Assembly: GCA_938002965.1 (NCBI GenBank)
Contig: CALKZY010000049.1
Span: 44,084-108,083 of the forward strand
From: an uncultured Acidimicrobiales bacterium
Lineage (GTDB): Bacteria > Actinomycetota > Acidimicrobiia > Acidimicrobiales > SZUA-35
Length of the DNA stretch: 64,000 bases
Direction of reading: 5' to 3'
Shown here piece after piece: positions 8,711 through 17,456 of the stretch; positions within the stretch are counted from its first letter, which is position 1, and each line of letters opens with the position of its first letter. The notes beneath the pieces are model-generated. The model had not been told where the DNA came from. It made no database searches and was given only the letters and a program-made list of their open reading frames with translations. A program made the translations under genes and the position numbers.

Positions 8711-9643
8711 TCAGCCGAGGCAAGCCGCCACTCGTCGTAGATGGTCGGGTCCAATGCCGCAGCAGCCGCCGATCATCGAGGCACCGGCGGCCCGCCAAGC
8801 AGGAACATGAGCGGCGTACTCTTCAGGCGAAATCAGGTTGTGGTGAACGACCCGGCCATCGATCCACGCCGCGGCGTGAGCGTACACACCGACCGGCCCG
8901 TCCCAGTGTTGGCTGAGCGTGGCCACGCTCCGCTCGGCTAGTCTCACATCGGTGTGCATGATGCACATGGCGTCGACCGCATCGTAGTTGGCGGCGACCC
9001 CGATGGCCTCGGACAACATCCCACCCTCGCGCAGTTCGATGTCATCACCAAGTTCTGAGACATCATGGCCGGCCTCCGGGCCGATGCTGAAACCAACCCA
9101 CACCGGAAGGCCAACCTCGGACACCGCATCGAGCGTGGCGGTCATGCGGGGCAGGTCGACCATCATCTCCAAACTGAACAAGTCGGCGCCGGCGTCCCGC
9201 ATGATCGTGGCCTGCTCCACCGTGTTCGCCTTGAGCTCATCCAGGGTTGGGCGGTCGCCAGAGAAGCTCCAGTTGCTGATTCCCCCGGCCACCACCACAT
9301 GATCGAATGAGCTAGTTGTTGTCTCCCCGGTAGAACTGCGGGCTTCGACCGCCAGCTCAACCGCTCGACGGTTAACCGCTTCGAAGTCGCCGGGTACACC
9401 GGCATCGATCAAGATGTTTCGTCCGGTGGCAAAGGTGTTGGAGGCGATGAAGTCGGCCCCGATGTTCAGGTAGTCGAGGTGAATGTCACGCACGATTTCA
9501 GGGTGAGTGAGCACTGCACCCCCGCTCCATCCGTTGTCCAACTCCGGGACCCCGCGGTCCAGCGACTCCGAACCGGTGGCCCCGTCGATGAGGATCAGCT
9601 CCCCGGCACGGGCGCGTGCCATCAACTTCTCATAGCGATTCAT
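8711..9643 (-). CDS. Homocysteine S-methyltransferase family protein
   Basis: The sequence opens with LILIDGATGSESLDRGVP, typical of the (beta/alpha)8 barrel of betaine- or S-methylmethionine-homocysteine methyltransferases. It ends with MIGGCCGIGPDHLRR, in which the paired cysteines are zinc ligands; a third Cys (DAMCIMHTD) lies at the expected upstream position. It probably transfers a methyl group to homocysteine or another thiol; the donor is unknown. AGGAGG at 9650-9655 supports the ATG at 9643. About 3.5 kb away is an MttB-family methyltransferase, so a link to methylated-amine or betaine use is plausible. Confidence 0.87.
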   Translation of the reverse strand: MNRYEKLMARARAGELILIDGATGSESLDRGVPELDNGWSGGAVLTHPEIVRDIHLDYLNIGADFIASNTFATGRNILIDAGVPGDFEAVNRRAVELAVEARSSTGETTTSSFDHVVVAGGISNWSFSGDRPTLDELKANTVEQATIMRDAGADLFSLEMMVDLPRMTATLDAVSEVGLPVWVGFSIGPEAGHDVSELGDDIELREGGMLSEAIGVAANYDAVDAMCIMHTDVRLAERSVATLSQHWDGPVGVYAHAAAWIDGRVVHHNLISPEEYAAHVPAWRAAGASMIGGCCGIGPDHLRRVAACLG

Positions 9644-9658
9644 CCAACAGCCTCCTGC

Positions 9659-9718
9659 TGTCCAATTGACATCTGTCCAATTGACATCTGTGTAATTGAC
9701 ATCTGTGTAATTGACTTG
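9659..9718. repeat. Four tandem 15-bp repeats upstream of the homocysteine methyltransferase gene
   Basis: Four head-to-tail units run 9659-9673, 9674-9688, 9689-9703 and 9704-9718: twice TGTCCAATTGACATC, then TGTGTAATTGACATC and TGTGTAATTGACTTG. In the first two units TGTC and GACA form inverted arms around CAATT, the form of a regulator half-site pair. The array sits just behind the ribosome binding site of the minus-strand methyltransferase gene, so it is a candidate operator array or unusual leader. Confidence 0.75.
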
Positions 9719-9729
9719 CTGTCTAGCTA

Positions 9730-10633
9730 TCAGCGGTCGACGAGTGACCAGTCGGCCCGAGCCGAGTAGTCATCAGCGATGGAGTCGATGGTTTCAGGTC
9801 CGCCGTTGAACACTACGTCCCACCACCTCTCGGTGAGTTCCTGGAACGCTCCGAAGTCACTGGTTTCCGCCGGGTCGCCGAACGCCTCGGAGTTGTGGTC
9901 GCCAGGGCCGTATTTCGGCCAGTAGACCGCCGGGTCCGTCATCTCGGACTTCTACCCAAGCGTCGGAGAACGAATCGGTCGGGGTGGTGGTGTCTTCGCC
10001 GCCGCCGAGCAAGAGAACGGGACCATCACTATCGGCCGGCGACCAGAACGACGGCCCGTACGGGTTCATGGCGATGACCGAAGTGATCTCGAACGATCCA
10101 AGCCCGCTGGTCGGCCCTTTGGCCTTTCCATTCGCTTCGCCGTCACCGGCTTTGAGCACCGCACCCGCCCCCTGACTGTGACCGGCCAACCCGATCTTCG
10201 ATTCGTCAATCAGGCCGAAGTAGGCACTGTCAGCGTCGGCGTCGGCATCAGTGATCCAGGTGACACACCTGAGAACATCAGTGTCACGCATCGACCACTG
10301 GCTGGCGGCCACCACAAAGTAGCCTTGGTCAGCCCAGCCTTCGAGACCGGGAAGGTAACCGGTTGTGGTGTCAGCTCCGTTCTGGTTGCCCTGGTACCAA
10401 CCATCGGCCCACACGATGAGCGGGTAGCCGTCGGTCGGCATCGGTCCTGACGGTTCGATCACCCGACACCCCAAATCATGGTTGCCCTTCGAGTTGCCGT
10501 CCACTTCGTCGTCCACCCCGGCCGACGCCGGTGCAACAGAGGCCGTCACCATTAGAACGGCTCCAAGGGCGGTCCCCACCGTGGCAAACCTGCCCCTGGC
10601 AAACCTGAAACGGCGACCTGGTCGATCAAACAT
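9730..10633 (-). pseudogene. Secreted alpha/beta hydrolase interrupted by a frameshift
   Basis: The 5' frame (start 10633) has a signal peptide (GAVLMVTASVAPASA), GWADQGYFVVAASQW and the nucleophile elbow GLAGHSQGAG, then runs to SDAWVEV. From about 9938 to 9956 the family-like sequence continues in another frame (MTDPAVYWPKYGPGDHNSE to the stop at 9730), while the first frame degenerates into Arg/Gly-rich sequence. A net one-base change would join them into a protein of about 300 residues with the catalytic His probably in GDHN. It is either a real frameshift or an assembly error. It resembles the chlorophyllase/PET-hydrolase-like secreted hydrolases. Confidence 0.7.
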
Positions 10634-10824
10634 ACAAAACCCCCTGTGTGCTGTCGCCCCGACAGTAGTTCGCCGCTAGTGAGTGACTCCACTTGATAGC
10701 CATGCTGTTCCACAAACAACAGCGCTCCCAATCTCGGCTCCGGCCGTTGCCAGCCTGCGCGACATATGTGGTCCTATTTTGACAAGATTGGATCTGTTTG
10801 GCAGATCGGCACGATATGTAAGGC

Positions 10825-11148
10825 ATGCCCAGAAGAAGTAGCCGAGCATCGCGTGTCTCTCTTGTGGCCGCGCTGGGTCTCAGTGCGGTACCGATTGGCG
10901 GTGCGATTATGCAGTACACCGGAGACAACCCGGCCGTGGTCGCCCAGAAAGAAGCCGCTCCAAGCAGCGACGGCAATCGATCAAGCGGTGGCTTTCAAAG
11001 AACCGTAAATGCGGCCGACACCGTCACTGACGCTGCGGTGGTCGAGGCCGCCCAACGAGCGGCCGAAGCGTTCGCCCTAGCAGGTCCAGCGGCAACCGAA
11101 ATCGTGCAGGTGGCAACGTCGGAGGCAGCAACCGGTTCATCGGAGTAG
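10825..11148 (+). CDS. Small secreted or membrane-anchored protein of unknown function
   Basis: The 107-residue product has a short basic N-terminus (MPRRSSRASR), a hydrophobic stretch (VSLVAALGLSAVPIGGAIM) and then a polar, Ala/Glu-rich outer domain with no recognised fold. TAAGG lies just before the ATG. It stands alone between convergent or divergent neighbours, about 190 bases after the frameshifted hydrolase start on the opposite strand. No function can be proposed. Confidence 0.5.
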   Translation: MPRRSSRASRVSLVAALGLSAVPIGGAIMQYTGDNPAVVAQKEAAPSSDGNRSSGGFQRTVNAADTVTDAAVVEAAQRAAEAFALAGPAATEIVQVATSEAATGSSE

Positions 11149-11214
11149 CCTTTGTCGGCCATCAACAGTCAACCGCTCACCCCATGGGCCGTCAGCGGTG
11201 ACGTACAGCCACGG

Positions 11215-12243
11215 TCAGTCCAGCAGCCCGACTTCTCGGAACCAGTCGTAGGTGTCCGACAGTGTCTGCTCGACAGGTCGGACCGTGTGCCCCAATTCCC
11301 GCTCAGCCTTGCTGGAGTCAACCTTGGGCCCATGCCGTAGCGTGGCCACCGATTCTCGACTGAAGATTGGTTTCGCTCCGACGGCTCTGAACATCATCTC
11401 GGCCAGCGGTGCCAGTGCCGCGGCCACCGGCAGCGGGAGAGTGGCCAGAGGCGGGCGGACATCTGCGGCCAGGGCCGAAAGGCGATTGAGCTCGGCAGTG
11501 GAGTGCCACCGACCGCCAAGAAGGTACCGCTGTCCAGTTCGACCCCGTTGAAGGGCAGCGACCAACGAGTCAGCCACATCTCGGGTGTCGGCGAAGTCGA
11601 ACCCTCCCGGCCCGGCCGGCAACAGTCGACCTCGTGCGATGGCCAACAGGCTTCGCCCGGCCAGCGATGGCTCGGCGTCGTAGGGCCCCATCAGTCCAGT
11701 GGGGTGTAGGACCACCGCGTCCAACCCGTCATCGTTGACCAAGTCGAGGATGGCGTTGGCACCGGCTCGCTTTGATACGTCGTAGGCGGCGCCCTCGTCG
11801 CCGACCAAAGGTGATGTTTCGTCCAAGACACCGTCGGGCCCCACGGCAGCCAAGTTGAACGCATGAACCGAACTGCAGTGAACTAACGGAAGGTTTCGTT
11901 CGAGGCAGGCGGTGGCGACGTTAGTCGCACCGTCGATGTTGACCGACTCGACCAGACCCCCGAGGTTGCCGCTGACCGAGATCACGGCAGCAAGGTTGAT
12001 GACGGCGTCGACGTCGTCAAGTACTGAGGCCAAGGTTGCCGGTTGAGTGACGTCGGCGGTGGCCCTGTCGATGTCGAGATTTTCCATCGTCGAACGCCAC
12101 GCTCGGTCGACGGCGCGAACAGCCATACCGGAACCCAGCAGAGCCCGAACGACACTTGCACCAAGGTGGCCAGATGCGCCGATGACGGCAACGGTTTCCA
12201 CCGACTGGCGCTGTTGTTGCTGCGTCGGCGATTCTTCAGTCAT
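11215..12243 (-). CDS. NAD-dependent epimerase/dehydratase (extended SDR)
   Basis: An N-terminal Rossmann motif (VAVIGASGHLGASVV) is followed by the extended-SDR catalytic pattern: CSSVHAF for the Ser and AAYDVSKRAG for Tyr-xxx-Lys. Length (342) is usual for sugar-nucleotide or sterol/isoprenoid-type extended SDRs, and the FADTRDVADSLVAAL segment fits the substrate-binding half. Possible starts are ATG 12243 and GTG 12255. The gene is divergent from the IclR regulator, sharing a 110-bp intergenic region with an IclR-type palindrome, so it may be co-regulated. Substrate unknown. Confidence 0.85.
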   Translation of the reverse strand: MTEESPTQQQQRQSVETVAVIGASGHLGASVVRALLGSGMAVRAVDRAWRSTMENLDIDRATADVTQPATLASVLDDVDAVINLAAVISVSGNLGGLVESVNIDGATNVATACLERNLPLVHCSSVHAFNLAAVGPDGVLDETSPLVGDEGAAYDVSKRAGANAILDLVNDDGLDAVVLHPTGLMGPYDAEPSLAGRSLLAIARGRLLPAGPGGFDFADTRDVADSLVAALQRGRTGQRYLLGGRWHSTAELNRLSALAADVRPPLATLPLPVAAALAPLAEMMFRAVGAKPIFSRESVATLRHGPKVDSSKAERELGHTVRPVEQTLSDTYDWFREVGLLD

Positions 12244-12309
12244 CAGTGAGGACACTAACGGCTCATCCCCCGAATTCGTCCATCCTCCAGCACTTCGCCA
12301 CCACCCAAC

Positions 12310-12326
12310 TTTCCGCTTGGCGGAAA
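12310..12326. promoter_or_regulatory. IclR-type operator palindrome
   Basis: TTTCCGC and GCGGAAA form a perfect 7-bp inverted repeat around TTG. This resembles known IclR-family operators. It lies directly upstream of the -35 box of the iclR-like gene, and a weaker copy (TTTCTGTTTAGCGG) overlaps the spacer, so autoregulation is likely. Confidence 0.65.
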
Positions 12327-12328
12327 CA

Positions 12329-12356
12329 TTGACTAGTTTCTGTTTAGCGGTATATT
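12329..12356 (+). promoter_or_regulatory. Promoter of the iclR-mttB operon, probably giving a near-leaderless mRNA
   Basis: TTGACT (12329-12334) and TATATT (12351-12356) are separated by 16 bases. A start six or seven bases after the -10 box would fall at about 12362-12364, only three to five bases before the ATG at 12367, which has no Shine-Dalgarno sequence. Confidence 0.6.
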
Positions 12357-12366
12357 CTGACCGGCG

Positions 12367-13128
12367 ATGACGGTGGCTTCAGTGGACCGAGCCTTTCAGC
12401 TCCTGCGAGCGGTTGAATCCGGAGCGGACACCGTTAGCGCGCTATCGGCCGAGACAGGACTGGCGTTGGCCACCACCGCTCGACTGCTCAACACGTTGGA
12501 ACAAGTGGGAGCGCTCGCTCGAATCGACAAGCGGTACAGCGTCGGACCAGCCATCGGCCAACTGGCCGGCCAGTCCGTTGCCTACGACCTGGCTTCGCTG
12601 GCGGCAGCCCACCTGTCGGACCTGGTGGCATTGACCAACGAGACCGCCGGGGTGGCTGAAGCCGTCGGACACCACACCTTTCATCTCGCTCAGCTCACCG
12701 CCGAGCGTGACGTCACGGTGAAAGATTGGACCGGCACGCGGGTTCCCGTACACCACGGCGCCATCGGGTTTGTGATCATGGCCCACTGGAGTGACGGTCA
12801 AGTCGACACCTACCTGGATCGCCCGCTGGAAGCCTTGACAGACAACACAGTGACCGAGCCAGCCGAGATCCGTCGACGGATCGAGTTAATCCGCCAGCGG
12901 GGCTGGCTATGGACCATCGACGAGTACGCCTCCGGGGTGGCTACCGCGGCAGCACCAATTCGTGACGACCGGGGAACCGCAGTGGGGTCGCTGCACGTCT
13001 ATGGGCCGTCTTATCGGTTCCCGGCCGACGACGGTCAGGCCGATGAGGTGGGTGCAGCAGTGGCCGACCGGGCTGATGCCATCAGCGCGGTACTCGGCTT
13101 GAGCAGGACAGATGGGCGTTTGACATGA
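12367..13128 (+). CDS. IclR family transcriptional regulator
   Basis: The N-terminal winged helix-turn-helix reads VDRAFQLLRAVESG...TVSALSAETGLALATTARLLNTLEQVGAL, as in IclR proteins. The C-terminal effector domain contains the usual WLWTIDEYASGVATAAAPIRD segment that lines the ligand pocket. It probably controls itself, the coupled MttB gene and perhaps the divergent SDR through the palindrome at 12310. Its stop overlaps the start of the mttB-like gene (ATGA), so the two are made together. The ligand may be a methylated amine or betaine, by inference from the partner. Confidence 0.9.
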   Translation: MTVASVDRAFQLLRAVESGADTVSALSAETGLALATTARLLNTLEQVGALARIDKRYSVGPAIGQLAGQSVAYDLASLAAAHLSDLVALTNETAGVAEAVGHHTFHLAQLTAERDVTVKDWTGTRVPVHHGAIGFVIMAHWSDGQVDTYLDRPLEALTDNTVTEPAEIRRRIELIRQRGWLWTIDEYASGVATAAAPIRDDRGTAVGSLHVYGPSYRFPADDGQADEVGAAVADRADAISAVLGLSRTDGRLT

Positions 13129-14765
13129 GTGAAGCCAACGCAACAGACCCGGTAGCCCCAATGGACGCAACAAACCCAGTCGACCCAGCAGAGACCGGGC
13201 AGGCGCAGCGACAACAGCTATCCCGTCGCGGTCGACGCCAGCGAGGTGGGCGAAGCGCCAAAGTGGCGGCGGCCGGTAGTGCTGTTGAACAGCCACCGTT
13301 TCGCTCCCATCGGAGGCCTTATGTGGCGACCGCTGTTGTTTCCGACGACGAGTTGGAAGCCATCCATCAGGCGTCGCTCGATGTGCTGCGCGAAACCGGC
13401 ATCGCCGTGCTGTTGCCTGAGGCTCGACAGATGTTGGCCGACGCCGGATGTGTAGTCAACGCCGAAACCGAAATGGTGCGCTTCGATCCGGAGATGATCG
13501 CCGACTACATGGCGTCAGCGCCGTCGGAATTCACCATCGAAGCCCGCAACCCGGCCCACAACGTTCGCATCGGAGGCGACAACGTGGTGTTCGGTTCGGT
13601 GGCCAGCGCACCCAACGTGTCCGACGCCGCCGGTGGTCGACGAACCGGAAACCACGCCGACTTCAAAAACCTGGTCCGACTCACTCAACACCTCACCGCC
13701 GTGCAGACCAACGGCGGCTACCCGGTGGAACCGTCCGACCTGCACGCCTCAATTCGGCATCTGCACGCCATCGACGACCTGGTCACATTGACCGACAAAT
13801 CGCTGAACGCCTACAGCCTGGGGGCCGAACGCAACCGAGACGCGTTGGAGATCATTCGCCTGGCTCACGGGCTGAGCGAAGACGAGGTTGACCAGCACAC
13901 GGTGGTGCATTCAGTGATCAACGTGTCATCACCGTTGCGGCTCGACCATCCGATGTGCACCGGCATTGTCGAATACTCGTCTCGCAACCAGTGCATCATC
14001 ATCACCCCGTTCACGTTGGCCGGGGCGATGGCGCCGGTCACGGTGGCCGGGGCAGTGGTGCAACAGAACGCCGAGGCGTTGGCCGGGTTGACGTTGACCC
14101 AGGTGGTGCGTCGGGGCGCGCCGGTCATGTACGGCGGGTTCACCTCAAACGTGGACATGAAGTCAGGGTCGCCGGCGTTCGGCACGCCCGAATATATGAA
14201 GTCGGCCATGATCGGCGGGCAACTCGCTCGACGCTACGGCATCCCCTACCGGTCATCCAACGTGAACGCCGCCAACGCGGTCGACGCCCAAGCAGCGTAC
14301 GAGTCGGTGTTTTCGTTGTGGGGGGCCGTTATGGGCGGAGCCAACCTGATCTTCCACGGCGCCGGATGGCTCGAAGGCGGGCTGCGGGCGTCGTTCGAGA
14401 AGATGGTGTTGGACGCTGACTTGATCAACATGGTGGCCGAGTTCTTGACACCGGTGGCCACCGACAGCGACTCGCTGGCGGTCAAAGCCATTGACGAAGT
14501 AGGCCCCGGCGGGCACTTCTTCGGCGTGCAACACACGCAGGACCGCTACCGCAACGCCTTCTTCGCTCCGATGATCAGCGACTGGCGCAATTTCGAGACA
14601 TGGGAGGAAGCCGGTTCGCCCACCGCCGATCAGAAAGCGGCCGAACTGGTGTCAACGCTGTTGGACGAATATCAGCAACCTCCTATGCCCGATAATCGAC
14701 GAGCCGCCATCGATGACTTCGTCGCCCGACGGGTAGCCGAAGGCGGAGTGGAGACGGACTTTTAG
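13125..14765 (+). CDS. Trimethylamine methyltransferase (MttB) family protein, non-pyrrolysine type
   Basis: A 546-residue MttB-superfamily protein. It starts with an unusual 60-residue hydrophilic, Arg/Gly-rich tail (RRGRRQRGGR), then the barrel with SDDELEAIHQASLDVLRETGI and, near the C-terminus, the family signature GPGGHFFGVQHTQDRYR. The frame has no internal TAG, so it belongs to the non-Pyl (MtgB-like) branch, which includes glycine betaine and other quaternary-amine methyltransferases. It would demethylate such a substrate and pass the methyl to a corrinoid protein. No corrinoid protein gene is seen nearby. It is coupled to an IclR regulator. Confidence 0.88.
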   Translation: MSEANATDPVAPMDATNPVDPAETGQAQRQQLSRRGRRQRGGRSAKVAAAGSAVEQPPFRSHRRPYVATAVVSDDELEAIHQASLDVLRETGIAVLLPEARQMLADAGCVVNAETEMVRFDPEMIADYMASAPSEFTIEARNPAHNVRIGGDNVVFGSVASAPNVSDAAGGRRTGNHADFKNLVRLTQHLTAVQTNGGYPVEPSDLHASIRHLHAIDDLVTLTDKSLNAYSLGAERNRDALEIIRLAHGLSEDEVDQHTVVHSVINVSSPLRLDHPMCTGIVEYSSRNQCIIITPFTLAGAMAPVTVAGAVVQQNAEALAGLTLTQVVRRGAPVMYGGFTSNVDMKSGSPAFGTPEYMKSAMIGGQLARRYGIPYRSSNVNAANAVDAQAAYESVFSLWGAVMGGANLIFHGAGWLEGGLRASFEKMVLDADLINMVAEFLTPVATDSDSLAVKAIDEVGPGGHFFGVQHTQDRYRNAFFAPMISDWRNFETWEEAGSPTADQKAAELVSTLLDEYQQPPMPDNRRAAIDDFVARRVAEGGVETDF

Positions 14766-14864
14766 AACCACAGAACCGCCGGCGATGACTCAGCGCTGCG
14801 AACGACTGCACGGGCAGGCGCCGGGCACATGACCCGACACCTGCCATCAACCATCGACTTGGAG

Positions 14865-16139
14865 TTACGAGCCGGTCCTGAGGTCGGAGCCATCACCGGT
14901 TGTGACGGTGCCACCATTGCCATCGGTGACCGTGCCGCCACCATCACCGCCACCGTTACCAGTATTGGTGGTTGTCGTTCCGCCACCACCGGCGGTTCCG
15001 CCGGCGTTGCCTCCACTCGATCCTCCGACCTCATCGACAGTCCCCACAGTAGGGTCGAGGTCGTTCTTGTCCAGGTGGGCTGGGACACCGTCATTGTCGT
15101 TGTCCATGTCGCCAAACACCGACACTCCGTCGTTGTCGGGATCGGTCTGGCTATTGAGGGGAACACCGTGTTGATCAAGGCGGTCAGCGCCGGAGTCACC
15201 ACCACCTCCGTGGGACACCGCAGCACATTCGGGACCGTTGCACGACACCTCAACCTGGACGCCGTTGACCGACACATACATGTAGTACGTCGGGTTGTCT
15301 GAGCGGTGGTTGACGATTCGAGTAGTCACTACAGTCGTCGACCGTCGGTACGGGGTTCCATAGACGCTGGTTCCATAGTCATAACTCACGGAAACAGTGG
15401 CCGTCGCGTACCCGTCGACATCCTGTACAGAGATGTTCTCCACCACTGCATCGCTCCGCCGGACCAAGGTCACGTAGTGAACTCCCTTCGACTCGTCGGA
15501 CGGATCGATCGGCTTTGACATGGTGACCGATGTTGCCCCCGAGACGACTACCTCGTATCCACCGACCTCATAGGCCTCTCGGCGCTCGGCGAACAACTCA
15601 CGGGGTCGCTCCTCTTCTTTGTCAAGGAGGAGTGGAGGTCCCGACTCGTCAGGTAGACGAATGGGGTCGGGCACAACTGGTGGCCTAGAGCTCAATACCC
15701 CTCCGACGATCACCGTGATGGCAAGGAACAAGGGGATGGCAGGGACAAACACCGCAGCCGCTACCTCAGGAGCCTGCACGGTGCAGCTCCTGTTGTCCTC
15801 CCATCCCCAACCATCGCCATCGGGGTCCGAGTTGGCTGAGCGGCACGTCGGCCAAGTCGATTCCGACTCAGGTTCCACTGGCTGAACGGCCGTTGTCTCC
15901 GGTGACACACGGCAGCTCTGCGTACCGTCCCAACCCCAGCCGTCACCATCAGAGTCGACACATTGCGGGGCTTCATCCATCCGGCAGCTCTGCGTACCGT
16001 CCCAACCCCAGCCGTCACCATCGGAGTCGACGCACGCCGCAGCTGACGCTGGAGTGGGAGCGACGGCAATAGTCGTCGAAAGCACAATGGTGCTCAAGAC
16101 AGCAATCACCAGTGTTGTTAGCTTCGTTACTGATCTCAC
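14865..16139 (-). CDS. Secreted protein with three Cys-flanked DGDGWGW repeats and a Ca-binding-like tail
   Basis: The GTG at 16139 is chosen because AGAGAGG lies eight bases upstream and a clean signal peptide follows. After cleavage come three repeats of the form C..SDGDGWGWDGTQSC (the third reads PDGDGWGWEDNRSC), resembling small CBM10-like or related polysaccharide-binding modules. A central helix (VFVPAIPLFLAITVIVGGVL) may be a membrane segment. The C-terminal half is beta-rich and ends with Asp/Asn repeats (DPDNDGVSVFGDMDNDNDG) of thrombospondin type 3 style and a Gly/Thr-rich tail. It is probably a surface protein; function unknown. Confidence 0.65.
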   Translation of the reverse strand: MRSVTKLTTLVIAVLSTIVLSTTIAVAPTPASAAACVDSDGDGWGWDGTQSCRMDEAPQCVDSDGDGWGWDGTQSCRVSPETTAVQPVEPESESTWPTCRSANSDPDGDGWGWEDNRSCTVQAPEVAAAVFVPAIPLFLAITVIVGGVLSSRPPVVPDPIRLPDESGPPLLLDKEEERPRELFAERREAYEVGGYEVVVSGATSVTMSKPIDPSDESKGVHYVTLVRRSDAVVENISVQDVDGYATATVSVSYDYGTSVYGTPYRRSTTVVTTRIVNHRSDNPTYYMYVSVNGVQVEVSCNGPECAAVSHGGGGDSGADRLDQHGVPLNSQTDPDNDGVSVFGDMDNDNDGVPAHLDKNDLDPTVGTVDEVGGSSGGNAGGTAGGGGTTTTNTGNGGGDGGGTVTDGNGGTVTTGDGSDLRTGS

Positions 16140-16243
16140 CTTTGGAACCTCTCTTGTTGACGCAGTTAGGCAGACCAACGCCACCGACGGCAGGGAGGTT
16201 CCGAATTTTCGACGACTAGCGACATCGCCGAGTCCGCCGGTCA

Positions 16244-16969
16244 CTAGAGCAGAAGCGACCCGACCGTCCCGAACGCCAACATCACAACCAGTGGGGTGAA
16301 GACGGCGTCGTCGGTCCGACCGAATGTGGTGTGACGAACCTTCTTGGTGAAACCGGCAACCTGGTTGTCACCGACAGCTCGAATCACCAGGACGACCGCG
16401 CCGGCGACGACAAGCCAGCGCAAGGTGTCCGGCCCGTTGCCGCCGGCGGTTACGGCGATCAGCCCGGCGAAGGTGAACAGGAGCAGCGCCACCAGTGCCG
16501 TCAGTAGTGGGCCGGGGCGGAAGCCGTCTGTGCGGCCGGCGGTGCTTGGCGGACTGGCCGTGCCTGCGGGGTCTCCGTTGGTGATGGCCACGGCCTCGTT
16601 TGTCGGGATAGCACGGTCGAGCATCCAGCGGCCACCGGTGGCCCAGTAGACGTGGATCATTCCGGCGGCGGCGAGTACAGCGACGGTGGTTGCGGTGGTG
16701 GCCGTCAGTACCGAATCGGTCAGCGCTCCGGCCTGGTGGAGAGCGGCCAACCCGGCCAACAGGAAGATGGGCCAGGCAAGGTGAGCTCGGAGCATGACGA
16801 AGATGATGGTGGCGCTGGCCAGCGACATGAGACCGATGGCGATGAAGAGGTCGGCGCCGATGATGGCGGCGGCAACCGCGAACCAGGTGAGTGAGGTCAA
16901 GTGCCAGGCGAATCGGAGGATTCGTTCAGTGGCCCACCGGGCGTTCCAGGCTCTGACCGAAGGAGGCAT
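16244..16969 (-). CDS. DUF3995 domain membrane protein
   Basis: A polytopic membrane protein with about six or seven helices. The segment HVYWATGGRWMLDRAIPTNE and a later hydrophobic repeat fit the DUF3995 family, which has no assigned function. ATG 16969 is used; a longer TTG start at 17017 is possible. Either way its 5' end overlaps the divergent TetR gene, which is unusual and suggests the two are co-regulated or that one start is misplaced. Confidence 0.7.
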   Translation of the reverse strand: MPPSVRAWNARWATERILRFAWHLTSLTWFAVAAAIIGADLFIAIGLMSLASATIIFVMLRAHLAWPIFLLAGLAALHQAGALTDSVLTATTATTVAVLAAAGMIHVYWATGGRWMLDRAIPTNEAVAITNGDPAGTASPPSTAGRTDGFRPGPLLTALVALLLFTFAGLIAVTAGGNGPDTLRWLVVAGAVVLVIRAVGDNQVAGFTKKVRHTTFGRTDDAVFTPLVVMLAFGTVGSLLL

Positions 16970-17456
16970 CGACGGGCTACGAGTTGAGCCGTTGGCGGCC
17001 CGGTTAGGAGTGACCAAAGGCAGCTTCTATCACCACTTCGAGAACAGACGAGGGCTGCACCTGGCCATGCTGGCAGAGTGGGAACGACTGGGCACCAGCC
17101 AGATCATCGATGAGGTTGACGGTGCCCAGGCCGATCCAGCCAAGCGGTTGCGGGCCCTAGCCCAACGCACGTTTGCGTCCGATCCGTTCACCGACGGCAT
17201 CGAAACCGGCATCAGAGCGTGGGCCGCCACCGATGAAGTTGTGGCGTCATCCGTCGCGCGGGTGGACGGGCGGCGTTTGGACTACGTAGTCGGACTACTG
17301 CGGGACGCCGGTATCCCAAAAGGTAAAGCCGAGCGCAGGGCCCGCCTGATGTACCGCGCTCTCATCGGGGAGTTCATCTGGCGAACGGCCGGCGGTCCGG
17401 CAAGCACGAAACGGGAGTTGGACGAAATGACCGAGCTGTTGCTGAACGACCTGTAG
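16887..17456 (+). CDS. TetR family transcriptional regulator
   Basis: The DNA-binding domain is clear: RRIRSVAHRAFQALTEGG, then LRVEPLAARLGVTKGSFYHHF, the TetR helix-turn-helix. The C-terminal ligand domain is about 130 residues and ends MTELLLNDL. GTG 16887 gives a normal 189-residue length and a basic N-terminal arm. GTG 16929 has a better ribosome site (GGAGGA, eight bases) but clips the first helix. The 5' end overlaps the divergent DUF3995 gene, its most likely target. Confidence 0.85.
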   Translation: MSEVKCQANRRIRSVAHRAFQALTEGGIDGLRVEPLAARLGVTKGSFYHHFENRRGLHLAMLAEWERLGTSQIIDEVDGAQADPAKRLRALAQRTFASDPFTDGIETGIRAWAATDEVVASSVARVDGRRLDYVVGLLRDAGIPKGKAERRARLMYRALIGEFIWRTAGGPASTKRELDEMTELLLNDL

